The notes beneath the pieces are model-generated. The model did no database searches and was not told the DNA's origin. It saw nothing but the letters and a program-made list of their open reading frames with translations. The position numbers and the translations under genes were made by a program. Positions 1-5,580 of a stretch of DNA of 5,580 nucleotides are shown here, piece by piece. Source of the DNA: Chthoniobacterales bacterium (lineage in GTDB: Bacteria > Verrucomicrobiota > Verrucomicrobiia > Chthoniobacterales > JACTMZ01); contig JAFMJK010000151.1 in NCBI GenBank assembly GCA_017853515.1, forward strand, positions 1 through 5,580, in the 5' to 3' direction. Every line of letters starts with the position of its first letter. The first letter of the stretch is position 1.

Positions 1-1407
1 CTTTTGCCATCTCCCGTCGCCGAGCTCGCTCAACGCGGGATTTTTCCGTCCTATCCCGATATAGCGGGAAACCTTCCATCCCTGTTCGAGCGGCACATAA
101 AGTTTCGATCCGCGGGCGAATTCCAGAACGAGCACTTCGCCCGCCTCCTCCTGGCCCGGGAGCACCCGCAGTCCGCGGAAACGCGCGATGCCGTAGTCGA
201 GATGGACGACGAGTTCCTCCTCGAGGAAATCGTCGAAGCGCAGGTTCTGCCGGGTCAGCGCGGCACGTGCCCGTTGCCATCCGCCGCGCCTTTGCTCGAG
301 GCTCGCGGCGCGGCCGAAGATTTCCGCGTCGGTCAGCAGGGCGAACTTGGCCTCCGGCAAAAGAAACCCTCGGGCCAGCGTGCCGAGGATGACCGGCAAT
401 TCGCGCGGCGCCTCGGGTTCGCCCGCGGCCAGCTCCCGCAGACGCGTGGCTTCGCCTTCGTTCCCGCAGACGATCCGGACGTTCCATCCGTCGCGCTGCC
501 ACGCGTTGATCTGGCGGAAGAGATCGCGGCGCCTTTGCTCGAGCAGGACAATGTCGCCGGCGGCGAAATCCCCGGCGGGATGCGCGCCGGCCGTGATTTC
601 GATCTCGCCGCTCTCCGCCAGCACCGGTCCCGAGTGCAGCCGCACCGTGGCATCGCCCATCGCTTCCTCGAGCCCGAGAAAAAGCGTATCCGCGGGCAAA
701 TGGTCGCGGGCGGTGGACGTTTCTTCGCCGCCGGCAGCGCCGAGACAAATCTCGCATGACTCGAGTGTCTCGACCGAACGTTGAGAGTCCGGATCGTAAG
801 AACGGAGCGACTCGAGTTCGTCGCCGAAAAATTCCAGACGCACGGGCAGCGCGGTCTGCCACGGGAAAATATCCATGATCCCGCCGCGCACCGCATATTG
901 TCCGCGCACCGCGGCGGTCGGCACGCGGGCGAATCCGGATTTTTCCAACGCGCCGGCCAGCTCGCGCGGATCAAGCGCCTGCCCGCGCCGCAGACTCTTT
1001 GTCTCCCTTTCCAGTCCGCCCGGGGAAGGTGCGGCGTGGTCGAGTCCGTCCTCGGTGATGACGACAATCGGGATTTTTCCGCCGTGCAATTCGCGCAAGG
1101 CGCCGAGCCGGGCCGCCGCCAGTTCCGGGTCGGGCGCCGCTCCCGCGGCGGACAATTCCAAATCCGGCACGAGCAAGGCGCCGCTGTTCCAGAACCGCAG
1201 GTCGTGGAAAAATTCCTCCTGCCTCTTCACGTCCGGACAAACCACGCAGAGCGTGCGGCCCAGGCCTTCGGCCAGCCACGCGGCGAGGAACGACTGGGCC
1301 GGAGGGGCCACGCCTCCCGCCACGGCGGGAGCGCCACGGCGCGCGGTATCGCGCCAGCGCCGCACGGCGGAACTGGCGTCGCCGGCGGACAGCAACGGAT
1401 GGCTCAC
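1..1407 (-). CDS. mfd: Transcription-repair coupling factor Mfd, N-terminal part (3' end beyond window)
   Basis: Mfd recognises RNA polymerase stalled at DNA damage, pushes it off and recruits UvrA. The frame is open from the GTG at 1407 to the window edge, giving 469 residues of a protein that normally exceeds 1,000; the helicase/translocase motor is outside. Seen: UvrB-like module with GQYAVRGGIMDIFPW (169-183), LPVRLEFFGDELESLR (187-202) and DPDSQRS (205-211); a D3-like stretch ARGFLLPEAKFALLTDAEIFG (345-365); the RNA polymerase-interacting domain VVHLDYGIARFRGL (400-413) with KLYVPL (435-440); and LSELGDGRWQK (459-469) just before the motor. Arg174, Arg190 and Phe194 match the E. coli residues I recall as contacting UvrA (Arg165, Arg181, Phe185), so UvrA recruitment is probably kept. 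The stretch between DSQR and the polymerase-binding domain is about 90 residues shorter than in E. coli. The start is set by a GTGA overlap with the aminotransferase stop; a weak purine-rich GGCGGGAAAA lies upstream. Confidence 0.96.
   Translation of the reverse strand, partial: MSHPLLSAGDASSAVRRWRDTARRGAPAVAGGVAPPAQSFLAAWLAEGLGRTLCVVCPDVKRQEEFFHDLRFWNSGALLVPDLELSAAGAAPDPELAAARLGALRELHGGKIPIVVITEDGLDHAAPSPGGLERETKSLRRGQALDPRELAGALEKSGFARVPTAAVRGQYAVRGGIMDIFPWQTALPVRLEFFGDELESLRSYDPDSQRSVETLESCEICLGAAGGEETSTARDHLPADTLFLGLEEAMGDATVRLHSGPVLAESGEIEITAGAHPAGDFAAGDIVLLEQRRRDLFRQINAWQRDGWNVRIVCGNEGEATRLRELAAGEPEAPRELPVILGTLARGFLLPEAKFALLTDAEIFGRAASLEQRRGGWQRARAALTRQNLRFDDFLEEELVVHLDYGIARFRGLRVLPGQEEAGEVLVLEFARGSKLYVPLEQGWKVSRYIGIGRKNPALSELGDGRWQK
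1404..1407 (-). other. GTGA stop/start overlap, aminotransferase to mfd
   Basis: The aminotransferase stop TGA (1404-1406) overlaps the mfd GTG start (1405-1407). A purine-rich stretch GGCGGGAAAAAA lies about 7-18 bases upstream on the minus strand and could act as a weak ribosome-binding site inside the end of the aminotransferase gene. Confidence 0.82.
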
Positions 1408-2180
1408 GGGATGATTTTTTCCCGCCGGCAGCCGTCACGCAAGGCGCACCCGACCGGACCGGGCACGATCTTTCCGCATTGCAGCGGCATGACCCCGAGA
1501 CGGCTGTTGGTCAGGAAGATTTCCCCGATTTCTTCCATGCGCCGCGCGGGGAATTCCACCTCGCGGACGGGTTGTTCGGCCATGACCCACGCGCGCATCG
1601 CGCCGGGACGCAGGGCAAGCGAAGGCGCGGGTGTGCAAAGTTCGCCCTTCAGCGTGAAAAAAACGTTCCCCATGGCGGCGGATAGCAGATGGCCTTCGTG
1701 GTCGAAGAGCAGCGCGTGATCGAAACCGGCGCGCCGCGCCGAAGCCTGGGCGGCGCATTGCATCCAGTAATTGGCCGTCTTCGCGCCGTGGGCAAAGGGA
1801 AAGACCGCCTCCGGATGCAGTCGCGCTGTCTGTTGTTCGGGCAATTCGACGGCCACCGGCTCGAAAAGTGCGAAAATGCGCGGAGCTTGCGGTGGGTCGG
1901 CCGGTCCGCCATCGCCCGCCGTCATGTAGATGCGAAGCACACCGCGGTCGTCCGGATCGAGCGTCGGCAGCGTTGGATGCATCTCCGCGCCAAGCAACGC
2001 TTTGGCCGAGGCAGCCAACAGCCGGCTATGCGTTTCAGGAAGCAACGCCTTCCCCTCGCGTATGCCGATCGTCTCGAAGACGGCCATTCCGTAACGCAGT
2101 CCGCGGTCGGTGAGGGGCAGCGAGTCGGCGGGGATCCATCCGCCGTCGCGATGCAGCCAACCGCGCGCCGTCGCGCTCAC
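1404..2180 (-). CDS. Class IV PLP-dependent aminotransferase (aminodeoxychorismate lyase/branched-chain aminotransferase family)
   Basis: A fold-type IV PLP enzyme of 258 residues. Family blocks in order: DRGLRYGMAVFETI (25-38, N-terminal class IV motif), HGAKTANYW (131-139) with the PLP-binding lysine at Lys134, a hairpin then GNVFF (171-175), RPGAMR (191-196, phosphate-binding loop) and EIFLTNSRLGVMPL (220-233). The last block resembles PabC, which makes 4-aminobenzoate for folate, more than branched-chain aminotransferases, but substrate cannot be fixed from sequence, so no symbol is given. Anomaly: the position normally holding the Glu that pairs with the PLP pyridine nitrogen (Glu five residues before the Asn of ANLF in E. 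coli PabC) is Ser167 here (codon TCC at 1680-1682). Reduced activity or a different reaction is possible. The GTG start at 2180 forms a GTGA overlap with the regulator stop, and the gene's own stop overlaps the mfd start in the same way, so it is firmly part of the operon. Confidence 0.9.
   Translation of the reverse strand: MSATARGWLHRDGGWIPADSLPLTDRGLRYGMAVFETIGIREGKALLPETHSRLLAASAKALLGAEMHPTLPTLDPDDRGVLRIYMTAGDGGPADPPQAPRIFALFEPVAVELPEQQTARLHPEAVFPFAHGAKTANYWMQCAAQASARRAGFDHALLFDHEGHLLSAAMGNVFFTLKGELCTPAPSLALRPGAMRAWVMAEQPVREVEFPARRMEEIGEIFLTNSRLGVMPLQCGKIVPGPVGCALRDGCRREKIIP
2177..2180 (-). other. GTGA stop/start overlap, regulator to aminotransferase
   Basis: The regulator stop TGA (2177-2179) overlaps the aminotransferase GTG start (2178-2180). 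The preceding bases have no recognisable Shine-Dalgarno. This overlap also decides the aminotransferase start, since the conserved N-terminal motif begins about 25 codons later and no better start lies between. Confidence 0.82.
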
Positions 2181-3643
2181 GCCGTTGCGGCGCGCAGATG
2201 CTCGAGCCGTTTGCGAAGCGTGGCGCGCGTGATGCCGAGCAATTTGGCCGCACGCACCTGGTTGTTGCCGGTCGATTCCATGGCGCGGCGGGTGAATTCC
2301 TGCTCGAGCCACGGGAGAAGTTCGAGTCCGGGCTGCGCGCTGGCCGCCTCGAAAAGAAATGCGGCGGCTTCGTCGAGGTTGCCGGGGGCGACGCCCGGAC
2401 TGGCGGGCTCCGTTGCGGCCGCGGGCGCGTTTTTTCCGAGCGGCAAATCTTTGGGCAGCAGGACATCGGAGGTGGCAAGCACGGCGGCGCGCTGGATGGT
2501 GTTCTCCAACTCGCGCACATTGCCCGGCCATGGATAGGCCTCGAGCACTTCGACCGCTTCCGTGCTCAATTGCAGCTGCGGTTTGTGTTTCTGCGCGGCG
2601 ATGCGCTTGAGGAAATACTCGGCAAGGAGCTTGATGTCTTCCTTCCGGCCGCGCAACGGCGGGAGCTGCAGGCGGACGACATTGAGGCGGTAAAACAGGT
2701 CTTCGCGGAATGTTTTGGACTGGATCTCCGCTTCGAGGTTTTTGTTCGTCGCGGCGACGATGCGCACGTTGGTGCGGATGACATCGTTGCCGCCCACGCG
2801 GGAAAAGGTGCCGTCCTGCAAGACGCGCAGCAGCTTGCTTTGGATCGAGAGCGGCATCTCGCCGATCTCGTCGAGGAAGAGCGTGCCGCCGTCCGACTGT
2901 TCGAAACGTCCGATGCGCTGGGCGCTGGCGCCGGTGAACGAGCCCTTCTCGTGACCGAACAGTTCGCTCTCGAGGAGATTTTCCGGGATGGCCGCGCAAT
3001 TGATGGCGAGGAACGGCCGGTCGTGCCGCGCGCTGTATTGGTGGATGGCGTGCGCCACGAGCTCTTTGCCCGAGCCGCTCTCGCCGGTGATCATGACCGC
3101 GGCGTCGCTGTTCGAGATGCGTCCGACCATTTTGAACACTTCCTGCATGGCCGGCGATTGACCGACGATGCTGTCCTGGTGCTGCTCGACCGTCAGGGCC
3201 GGCGCGAACTTCTGCGCGCGTTGCATTTCGGCCGCGGCCTTGATCGCCGCATCGACGACAATCTTGAGATTGAACGGCAGTTGCTCCTTGCGCACGAAGT
3301 CGAACGCGCCGAGGCGCATCGACTCGATGACGCTCTGCGTCGTGCCCAAGGCGCCGGTGACGATGACGAGGGCGTTCGGATCGCGCTTGCGCAGCCGCGC
3401 GAGCAGTTCGAGCCCGCTGTGCGTGCCGAGCCGCATCTCCGTGATGGTGACGAGCGGTTTCTCCGCATTGAACAGACGGAAGGCGTCCTCCGAGGTTTCC
3501 GCGGTGATGACCTCCACGTCGTCCGCGCCCAATTGCGACTTCGCCCAGTCGAGAAAATCGGGATCGGGATCCGCGACGAGGATTTTTTGTTTTGCGCCCA
3601 CAGCCCGTTCAGATGCCGCCGTAGCGGCGGTTGCGTCGAGCAT
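2177..3643 (-). CDS. NtrC-like sigma-54-dependent response regulator with degenerate receiver domain
   Basis: A three-domain transcription activator of 488 residues from the ATG at 3643. Residues 20-135 form a CheY-like receiver. Residues 157-385 form the AAA+ domain that remodels sigma-54 RNA polymerase: Walker A GESGSGKE (187-194), sigma-54 contact loop GSFTGA (234-239, usual form GAFTGA), Walker B GGTLFLDEI (252-260), FREDLFYRLNV (312-322) and PWPGNVREL (371-379). After an Ala/Pro-rich linker (about 403-422), a Fis-type helix-turn-helix ends the protein (NNQVRAAKLLGITRATLRKRL, within 460-480). The receiver is odd: aligned to NtrC, phospho-acceptor Asp54 is Glu69, acidic Asp11 is Pro26 and Thr82 is Gly97, while Asp12 (Asp27) and Lys104 (Lys119) remain. 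It probably does not work by normal phosphorylation. The start is uncertain: ATG 3643 overlaps uppS by 35 bases, while GTG 3601 would give 474 residues and a 7-base step past the stop. No kinase gene is visible, and the target genes are unknown. Confidence 0.94.
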   Translation of the reverse strand: MLDATAATAASERAVGAKQKILVADPDPDFLDWAKSQLGADDVEVITAETSEDAFRLFNAEKPLVTITEMRLGTHSGLELLARLRKRDPNALVIVTGALGTTQSVIESMRLGAFDFVRKEQLPFNLKIVVDAAIKAAAEMQRAQKFAPALTVEQHQDSIVGQSPAMQEVFKMVGRISNSDAAVMITGESGSGKELVAHAIHQYSARHDRPFLAINCAAIPENLLESELFGHEKGSFTGASAQRIGRFEQSDGGTLFLDEIGEMPLSIQSKLLRVLQDGTFSRVGGNDVIRTNVRIVAATNKNLEAEIQSKTFREDLFYRLNVVRLQLPPLRGRKEDIKLLAEYFLKRIAAQKHKPQLQLSTEAVEVLEAYPWPGNVRELENTIQRAAVLATSDVLLPKDLPLGKNAPAAATEPASPGVAPGNLDEAAAFLFEAASAQPGLELLPWLEQEFTRRAMESTGNNQVRAAKLLGITRATLRKRLEHLRAATA

Positions 3644-4334
3644 ATTCCTGCATCGCGGCGAAAAGATCCTCTTTGGCGAAGTCCGGCCAGAGCTTCGGCG
3701 TGACGACGATTTCCGCGTAGCTGATCTGCCAGAGGAGGAAATTCGAGATGCGCATCTCGCCCGAGGTGCGGACCAGCAGATCGGGGTCGGGGACGCCTGC
3801 CGTGTAAAGATGCGAGGCGATGGTGTTTTCGTCGATCGTTTCCGGATCGAGTGTCCCGGCCTTAACTTCGCGGGCGATCTCGCGCGCCGCATCGACGATC
3901 TCGGTGCGCGCGCCGTAGCTGAGCGCCAGGGTCAGGGTGAGCGCGGTGTTGTTCGCCGACTTCGCGATGGTGTCCTCCAAACGCCTGCGGGCCTTGTCCG
4001 GCAGGTCCCCCAGATGTCCGATGGCCCGGAGCCGGATGTTGCGCTCCATGATTTCCGCCGTGCGCTCGGCGAGAAAACGGTCGAGCAGCAGCATGAGCGC
4101 GCCGACTTCGTCGGCGGGTCGCTGCCAGTTTTCTTTGCTGAACGCGTAGAGCGTCAGATAAGGCACGCCCGCCTCCATGCACGCCGCGGTGCAGGCGCGC
4201 ACCGATTCGGATCCGCGCCGGTGTCCCTCGATGCGCGGCAGTCCGCGCTCGCGGGCCCAGCGGCCGTTGCCGTCCATGATGACGGCGATATGGCGCGGCA
4301 GTTTGTCCGCGGGGACTCCTGACGGATTGCTCAC
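3609..4334 (-). CDS. uppS: Isoprenyl transferase (undecaprenyl diphosphate synthase) UppS
   Basis: A cis-prenyltransferase that extends farnesyl diphosphate with isopentenyl diphosphate to make the C55 lipid carrier used for peptidoglycan and other surface polymers; cytoplasmic, membrane-associated. The protein is 241 residues, normal for the family. Seen: HIAVIMDGNGRWA at residues 15-27 with catalytic Asp21, GHRRG at 37-41, FSKENWQRP at 65-73, and the C-terminal signature DPDLLVRTSGEMRISNF at 183-199 with diphosphate-binding Arg189, Arg195 and Ser197, then LWPDF at 215-219. The GTG start at 4334 is chosen because it lies just before the conserved N-terminus and forms a GTGA overlap with the purA stop; no strong Shine-Dalgarno is visible. 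The usual YGGR is YGAR here (140-143), a mild change. The family makes various chain lengths; C55 is inferred from family and size, so the product length is not proven. The gene lies away from its common partners cdsA and dxr, at least inside this window. Confidence 0.96.
   Translation of the reverse strand: MSNPSGVPADKLPRHIAVIMDGNGRWARERGLPRIEGHRRGSESVRACTAACMEAGVPYLTLYAFSKENWQRPADEVGALMLLLDRFLAERTAEIMERNIRLRAIGHLGDLPDKARRRLEDTIAKSANNTALTLTLALSYGARTEIVDAAREIAREVKAGTLDPETIDENTIASHLYTAGVPDPDLLVRTSGEMRISNFLLWQISYAEIVVTPKLWPDFAKEDLFAAMQEYARRNRRYGGI
4331..4334 (-). other. GTGA stop/start overlap, purA to uppS
   Basis: The purA stop TGA (4331-4333) and the uppS GTG start (4332-4334) share bases as GTGA. 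The upstream 20 bases show no clear Shine-Dalgarno, so initiation probably depends on ribosomes finishing purA (translational coupling, inferred). Confidence 0.85.
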
Positions 4335-5580
4335 AGGCGGATGGTTTCGTCGTGGCCTGCGCCCACGCTGACAATCCCGAGCTTGCCTCCGGTCAATTTG
4401 GCCAACGCGCGCGCGTAACGCTGCGCACCGGCCGGAAGGTCTTTGAATTTGCGCGCACCCGTCGTCGGTTTCATCCAACCCGGGAAAGTTTCGTAGACCG
4501 GCCGGCAACGCTCCCACTCGGCCGCGTCGGTCGGCGGATGTTGGATCTTTTTGCCGTCGAGTTTGTAGGCGGTGCAGACCTTGATCTTCGGCACGCCGTC
4601 GAGACCGTCGAGGTTGGTGATGGCGATTTCGTCGATGCCGTTGATCATCGCCGCGTAGCGCGCGGCGACCGCGTCGAACCATCCGCAGCGGCGCGCGCGT
4701 CCGGTCGTCGCGCCGAATTCGCGTCCCATCCCGTGCAGCATGTCGCCGAGCGCGTCCTCCTCGGTGGGGAAGGGTCCTTCGCCCACGCGCGTGGTGTAGG
4801 CTTTCATCACGCCGATGACGGTGTCCATGCGGTGCGGAGGCACGCCCGAGCCGGTGCAGGCTCCGCCGGCCGTGGTGTTCGAACTCGTGACGAAGGGATA
4901 CGTGCCGTGGTCGATATCGAGGTAGGTGCCCTGCGCGCCCTCGAAGAGGAGGCTCTTTTTGCCCTGCATCGCGTCGTGGAGCCAGACGACGGTGTTGGTG
5001 ACGAACGGACGCAGCACCTTCGCGGCGGCGAGATAGCCCTTCAACAGCGGCTGGTAGGCGATCGGTTTGGCCCCGAGCGATTTGAGCACCGCATTGTTCT
5101 CCTCGAGGCGCAGTTTGAGTTTTTTGGCGAAGACATCCGCATCGAGCAGATCGCCGACACGCAACCCGGTGCGCGCCGCTTTGTCGCCGTAGGCCGGGCC
5201 GATGCCGCGCTTTGTTGTGCCGATTTTGTTTTTGCCTTTGCGGATCTCGCGTTGCTCGTCGAGCAGGCGGTGCCACGGCATGACGAGATGGGCGCTGTCG
5301 CTGAGCAGGAGATTTTTCCCCACTTTGATGCCGCGCCCGCGCAGTCCTTCGATCTCGCCGACCAGGGCGACGGGATCGACGACCACACCGTTGGCAATGA
5401 CGCAGGTTTTGCCGCGGCGCAGGATGCCGCTCGGGATGAGATGGAGGACGAATTTGTTCTTCCCGTGGACGATGGTGTGCCCTGCGTTGTTGCCGCCTTG
5501 GCTGCGCACGACGATGTCGGCATCATCGGTGAGAACGTCGATGATCTTGCCTTTGCCTTCGTCGCCCCACTGGGCGCCGA
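4331..5580 (-). CDS. purA: Adenylosuccinate synthetase PurA, 5' end truncated by window edge
   Basis: Catalyses GTP-dependent joining of IMP and aspartate to adenylosuccinate, the first committed step to AMP, in the cytoplasm. The first full codon visible is at 5578, giving 415 residues; by comparison with E. coli PurA (432 residues) only about 8 N-terminal residues are missing. Seen directly: the P-loop QWGDEGKGK with the catalytic Asp at the very edge (near 5556-5530), NNAGHT with the catalytic His, IGTTKRGIGPAY, the long block FEGAQGTYLDIDHGTYPFVT followed by SSNTTAGG, TRVGEGPFPTE, and FGATTGRARRCGW near the C-terminal half, which binds GTP and IMP. All expected active-site blocks are intact, so the enzyme should be functional. 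An internal GTG at 5509 opens a long frame but is not the start, because conserved sequence continues upstream. The stop TGA overlaps the uppS start by 4 bases, so the two are probably co-translated. Identification is secure. Confidence 0.98.
   Translation of the reverse strand, partial: GAQWGDEGKGKIIDVLTDDADIVVRSQGGNNAGHTIVHGKNKFVLHLIPSGILRRGKTCVIANGVVVDPVALVGEIEGLRGRGIKVGKNLLLSDSAHLVMPWHRLLDEQREIRKGKNKIGTTKRGIGPAYGDKAARTGLRVGDLLDADVFAKKLKLRLEENNAVLKSLGAKPIAYQPLLKGYLAAAKVLRPFVTNTVVWLHDAMQGKKSLLFEGAQGTYLDIDHGTYPFVTSSNTTAGGACTGSGVPPHRMDTVIGVMKAYTTRVGEGPFPTEEDALGDMLHGMGREFGATTGRARRCGWFDAVAARYAAMINGIDEIAITNLDGLDGVPKIKVCTAYKLDGKKIQHPPTDAAEWERCRPVYETFPGWMKPTTGARKFKDLPAGAQRYARALAKLTGGKLGIVSVGAGHDETIRL

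Noticed and set aside
286..543. A 15-base direct repeat (gcgcctttgctcgag) at 286-300 and 529-543
   Set aside because: Both copies encode LEQRR in the same mfd frame with identical codons; two copies in a coding region with strong codon bias are best explained by chance rather than a regulatory or mobile repeat.
4..1719. Plus-strand open frames of 251 and 312 codons opposite mfd and the aminotransferase
   Set aside because: Low-complexity Arg/Gly/Ala-rich translations with no domain; the opposite strand carries verified Mfd and PLP-enzyme motifs.
2926..2943. GSFTGA instead of GAFTGA in the sigma-54 contact loop
   Set aside because: The key Phe-Thr pair is retained and a small Ala-to-Ser change is tolerated in this family, so it does not by itself suggest loss of sigma-54 activation.
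2198..3703. A 501-codon open frame on the plus strand, antisense to the regulator
   Set aside because: It lies wholly opposite a gene with clear AAA+ and helix-turn-helix motifs, is rich in Arg/Ala/Asp as expected from reverse-complement GC-rich codons, and shows no recognisable domain.
3168..4322. A 384-codon plus-strand open frame opposite the regulator and uppS
   Set aside because: It spans two well-supported minus-strand genes, has no family motif, and its composition fits an antisense shadow.

Overview
All of this 5.58 kb window is coding and all of it reads on the minus strand. It looks like a slice of one compact operon from a high-GC bacterium. In transcription order (right to left) the genes are purA (5' end cut off by the window edge), uppS, a sigma-54-type response regulator, a class IV PLP-dependent aminotransferase, and mfd (3' part cut off by the left edge). 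There is no gap large enough for a separate promoter or terminator. I see no RNA genes, mobile elements, CRISPR arrays or attachment sites.

The layout is unusually tight. Three of the four junctions (purA/uppS, regulator/aminotransferase, aminotransferase/mfd) are 4-base GTGA overlaps, where a GTG start shares bases with the upstream TGA stop. The fourth (uppS/regulator) is either a 35-base overlap or a 6-base gap, depending on the start chosen. This points to one mRNA with translational coupling. Coding strength is clear: five families are recognised from invariant motifs, and the long plus-strand open frames are antisense shadows of a GC-rich codon pattern.

Functionally the set mixes housekeeping jobs: AMP synthesis (PurA), the lipid carrier for cell-wall synthesis (UppS), probable folate or amino-acid metabolism (aminotransferase) and transcription-coupled repair (Mfd). 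An NtrC-like regulator sits in the middle. The two most notable protein features are both missing key residues. The regulator's receiver domain has Glu where the phosphorylated Asp should be and lacks other phosphorylation residues. The aminotransferase has Ser where the family normally has the Glu that pairs with the PLP ring nitrogen.

The organism is probably a Gram-negative-type bacterium using sigma-54. Gene style and composition would fit Verrucomicrobiota or a related group, but that placement is a guess. I found no wholly new system. The best candidate for something undescribed is the phosphorylation-defective sigma-54 activator embedded in a housekeeping operon.
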